A DNA stretch of 7,826 nt from an uncultured Collinsella sp. (GTDB lineage: Bacteria > Actinomycetota > Coriobacteriia > Coriobacteriales > Coriobacteriaceae): contig CABRHR010000098.1 of the NCBI GenBank assembly GCA_902470835.1, positions 1 to 7,826 on the forward strand, in the 5' to 3' direction. Shown piece after piece: positions 6,826 through 7,826 of this stretch; the first letter of the stretch is position 1, and each line of letters opens with the position of its first letter. The notes under the pieces were generated by a model. That model did no database searches. It had not been told where the DNA came from and saw nothing but the letters and a program-made list of their open reading frames with translations. The position numbers were made by a program, and so were the translations under genes.

Positions 6826-7779
6826 ATGCCGATTAATGATCCCGAGAAGTCGGAGAATATGCGCAAGTCCATCCGCGTGTATTCCGGTTCCTCCAACCGT
6901 CCCCTCGCTCAGAAGATTGCTGAGTACCTTGGGGTCGAGCTTTCGGGCCTTACGCTAAAGCAGTTCGCCAATGGTGAGATTTACGCCCGCTACGACGAGA
7001 CCGTCCGCGGCGCCGACGTCTTCCTGATTCAGTCCGTGGCCGGCGGCAACGTCAACGACATGCTCATGGAGCTGCTCATCGCCACCGACGCTGCCAAGCG
7101 CGCATCCGCCCGCTCCATCACTGCCGTTATCACCCACTACGGCTATGCCCGCCAGGACCGCAAGGCCGGCCCGCGCGAGCCCATCACCGCCCGCCTCGTC
7201 GCCAACCTGCTCGAGCGCGCCGGCGTCAACCGCATCATCACCCTCGACCTGCACCAGGGCCAGATCCAGGGCTTCTTCGATATCCCGGTTAACCACCTGT
7301 CCGCACTGCCGCTGTTTGGCCAGTACTACAACGACATGCACTTCGACACCGACAACCTGGTTGTCGTCTCCCCCGATGTGGGCCGCGCCAAGGCCGCCAA
7401 GAAGCTTTCCGACATGCTCGGCTGCGACCTGGCCATCGCCCACAAGGGCCGTCCGCGCCACAACGCCGCCGAGGTCATGGGCATCATCGGTGACATCAAG
7501 GGCAAGACCTGCATCATCAACGACGACATGATCGACACCGCTGGCACCCTGTGCGCCAACGTCAAGGAGCTCAAGGCTATGGGCGCTGGCGACATCTACG
7601 TCTGCGCCACCCACGGCATCTTCTCCGGTCCGGCCATCGAGCGCCTGAACGATGCCCCCATCGTCGAGTGCGTCGTCACCGACGCCATCCCCGTCGAGGT
7701 CGGCGGCAAGATCAAGACCATCTCGGTCGCCGAGGAGTTCGCTCAGGCCATCTCCGCCGTTTACCACGAGGAGCCCGTC
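6826..7779 (+). CDS. prs: Ribose-phosphate pyrophosphokinase (PRPP synthetase); true 3' end missing
   Basis: Prs transfers pyrophosphate from ATP to ribose-5-phosphate, giving PRPP for purine, pyrimidine, histidine, tryptophan and NAD synthesis in the cytoplasm. The 318 genuine residues cover nearly the whole family length. Visible motifs are FANGEIYARYDETVRGADVF, HYGYARQDRK with the ATP-site Arg-Gln-Asp, LDLHQGQIQGFFDIPV, and VSPDVGRAKAAK. The catalytic flexible loop reads AHKGRPRHNAAEVMG (Lys and second Arg kept; the middle residue is Gly where DKRRP is usual), and the ribose-phosphate loop is NDDMIDTAGT. ATG at 6826 has AAAGGAG at 6812-6818 with 7-nt spacing; Met12 is a weaker alternative start. 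The apparent stop at 7798-7800 is not biological: from codon 319 the reading frame enters Nextera adapter and yields LSLIHI. By comparison with relatives, only about 5-12 C-terminal residues are likely lost. Confidence 0.97.
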
Positions 7780-7826
7780 CTGTCTCTTATACACATCTGA
7801 CGCTGCCGACGAAGAGGATAGTGTAG
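7780..7826 (+). other. Illumina Nextera adapter, i5 index and start of P5: sequencing artefact, not genome
   Basis: Positions 7780-7798 are the 19-bp Tn5 mosaic end (begins CTGTCTCTTATA). They are followed at 7799-7812 by GACGCTGCCGACGA, the complement of the Nextera read-1 adapter. Next comes the 8-nt AGAGGATA (7813-7820), the reverse complement of i5 index 503 (TATCCTCT), and then GTGTAG (7821-7826), the first bases of the complement of P5. The order and lengths match a read-through product exactly. Confidence 0.99.

Noticed and set aside
6955..7794. Minus-strand open frame opposite prs starting MYKRQ
   Set aside because: Its first codons come from the adapter and the rest is antisense to prs.

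Overview
The window looks like chromosomal DNA from a high-GC, Gram-positive gut actinobacterium, most likely Coriobacteriia of the Collinsella type. This is inferred from GC-rich, C/G-ending codons, the glmU-prs gene order and the fused ECF ATPase. No rRNA or other marker gene is present to prove it. The right end is a sequencing artefact: from 7780 onward the bases are Illumina Nextera adapter plus index, so the genomic sequence stops at 7779.

Layout. Positions 1-671 (minus) hold a sirtuin cut off at its C-terminus by the window edge. It diverges from an exonuclease III/AP endonuclease gene at 807-1625 (plus). Between that gene and the next, convergent operon lie two hairpin-forming repeats (1641-1680 and 1687-1749). 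The second has perfect 17-bp arms. Positions 1774-5028 (minus) form a compact three-gene ECF-type transporter operon, transcribed ecfT, then a fused two-domain ATPase, then a substrate-binding S component; the genes overlap or are 4 nt apart. A promoter-like site for it lies at 5162-5189. Positions 5222-6634 (plus) encode GlmU, followed by an intrinsic terminator at about 6652-6684. Positions 6826-7779 encode ribose-phosphate pyrophosphokinase (Prs), whose last few codons are replaced by adapter.

How they work together. The ECF genes form one vitamin- or micronutrient-uptake machine with its own energising module; the substrate cannot be read from sequence. GlmU makes UDP-GlcNAc for the cell wall and Prs makes PRPP for nucleotides and NAD. 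The sirtuin and exonuclease III are separate housekeeping functions (NAD-dependent deacylation, DNA repair).

The most interesting signal is a 189-bp segment (3153-3341) inside the fused ATPase gene. It is bounded by imperfect inverted repeats, visibly AT-richer than its surroundings, and contains symmetrically placed hairpins. It is exactly 63 codons long and encodes the hydrophilic linker between the two ATPase domains. It looks like a small mobile, MITE-like palindromic element inserted in frame in a protein gene, similar in concept to the Rickettsia palindromic elements.
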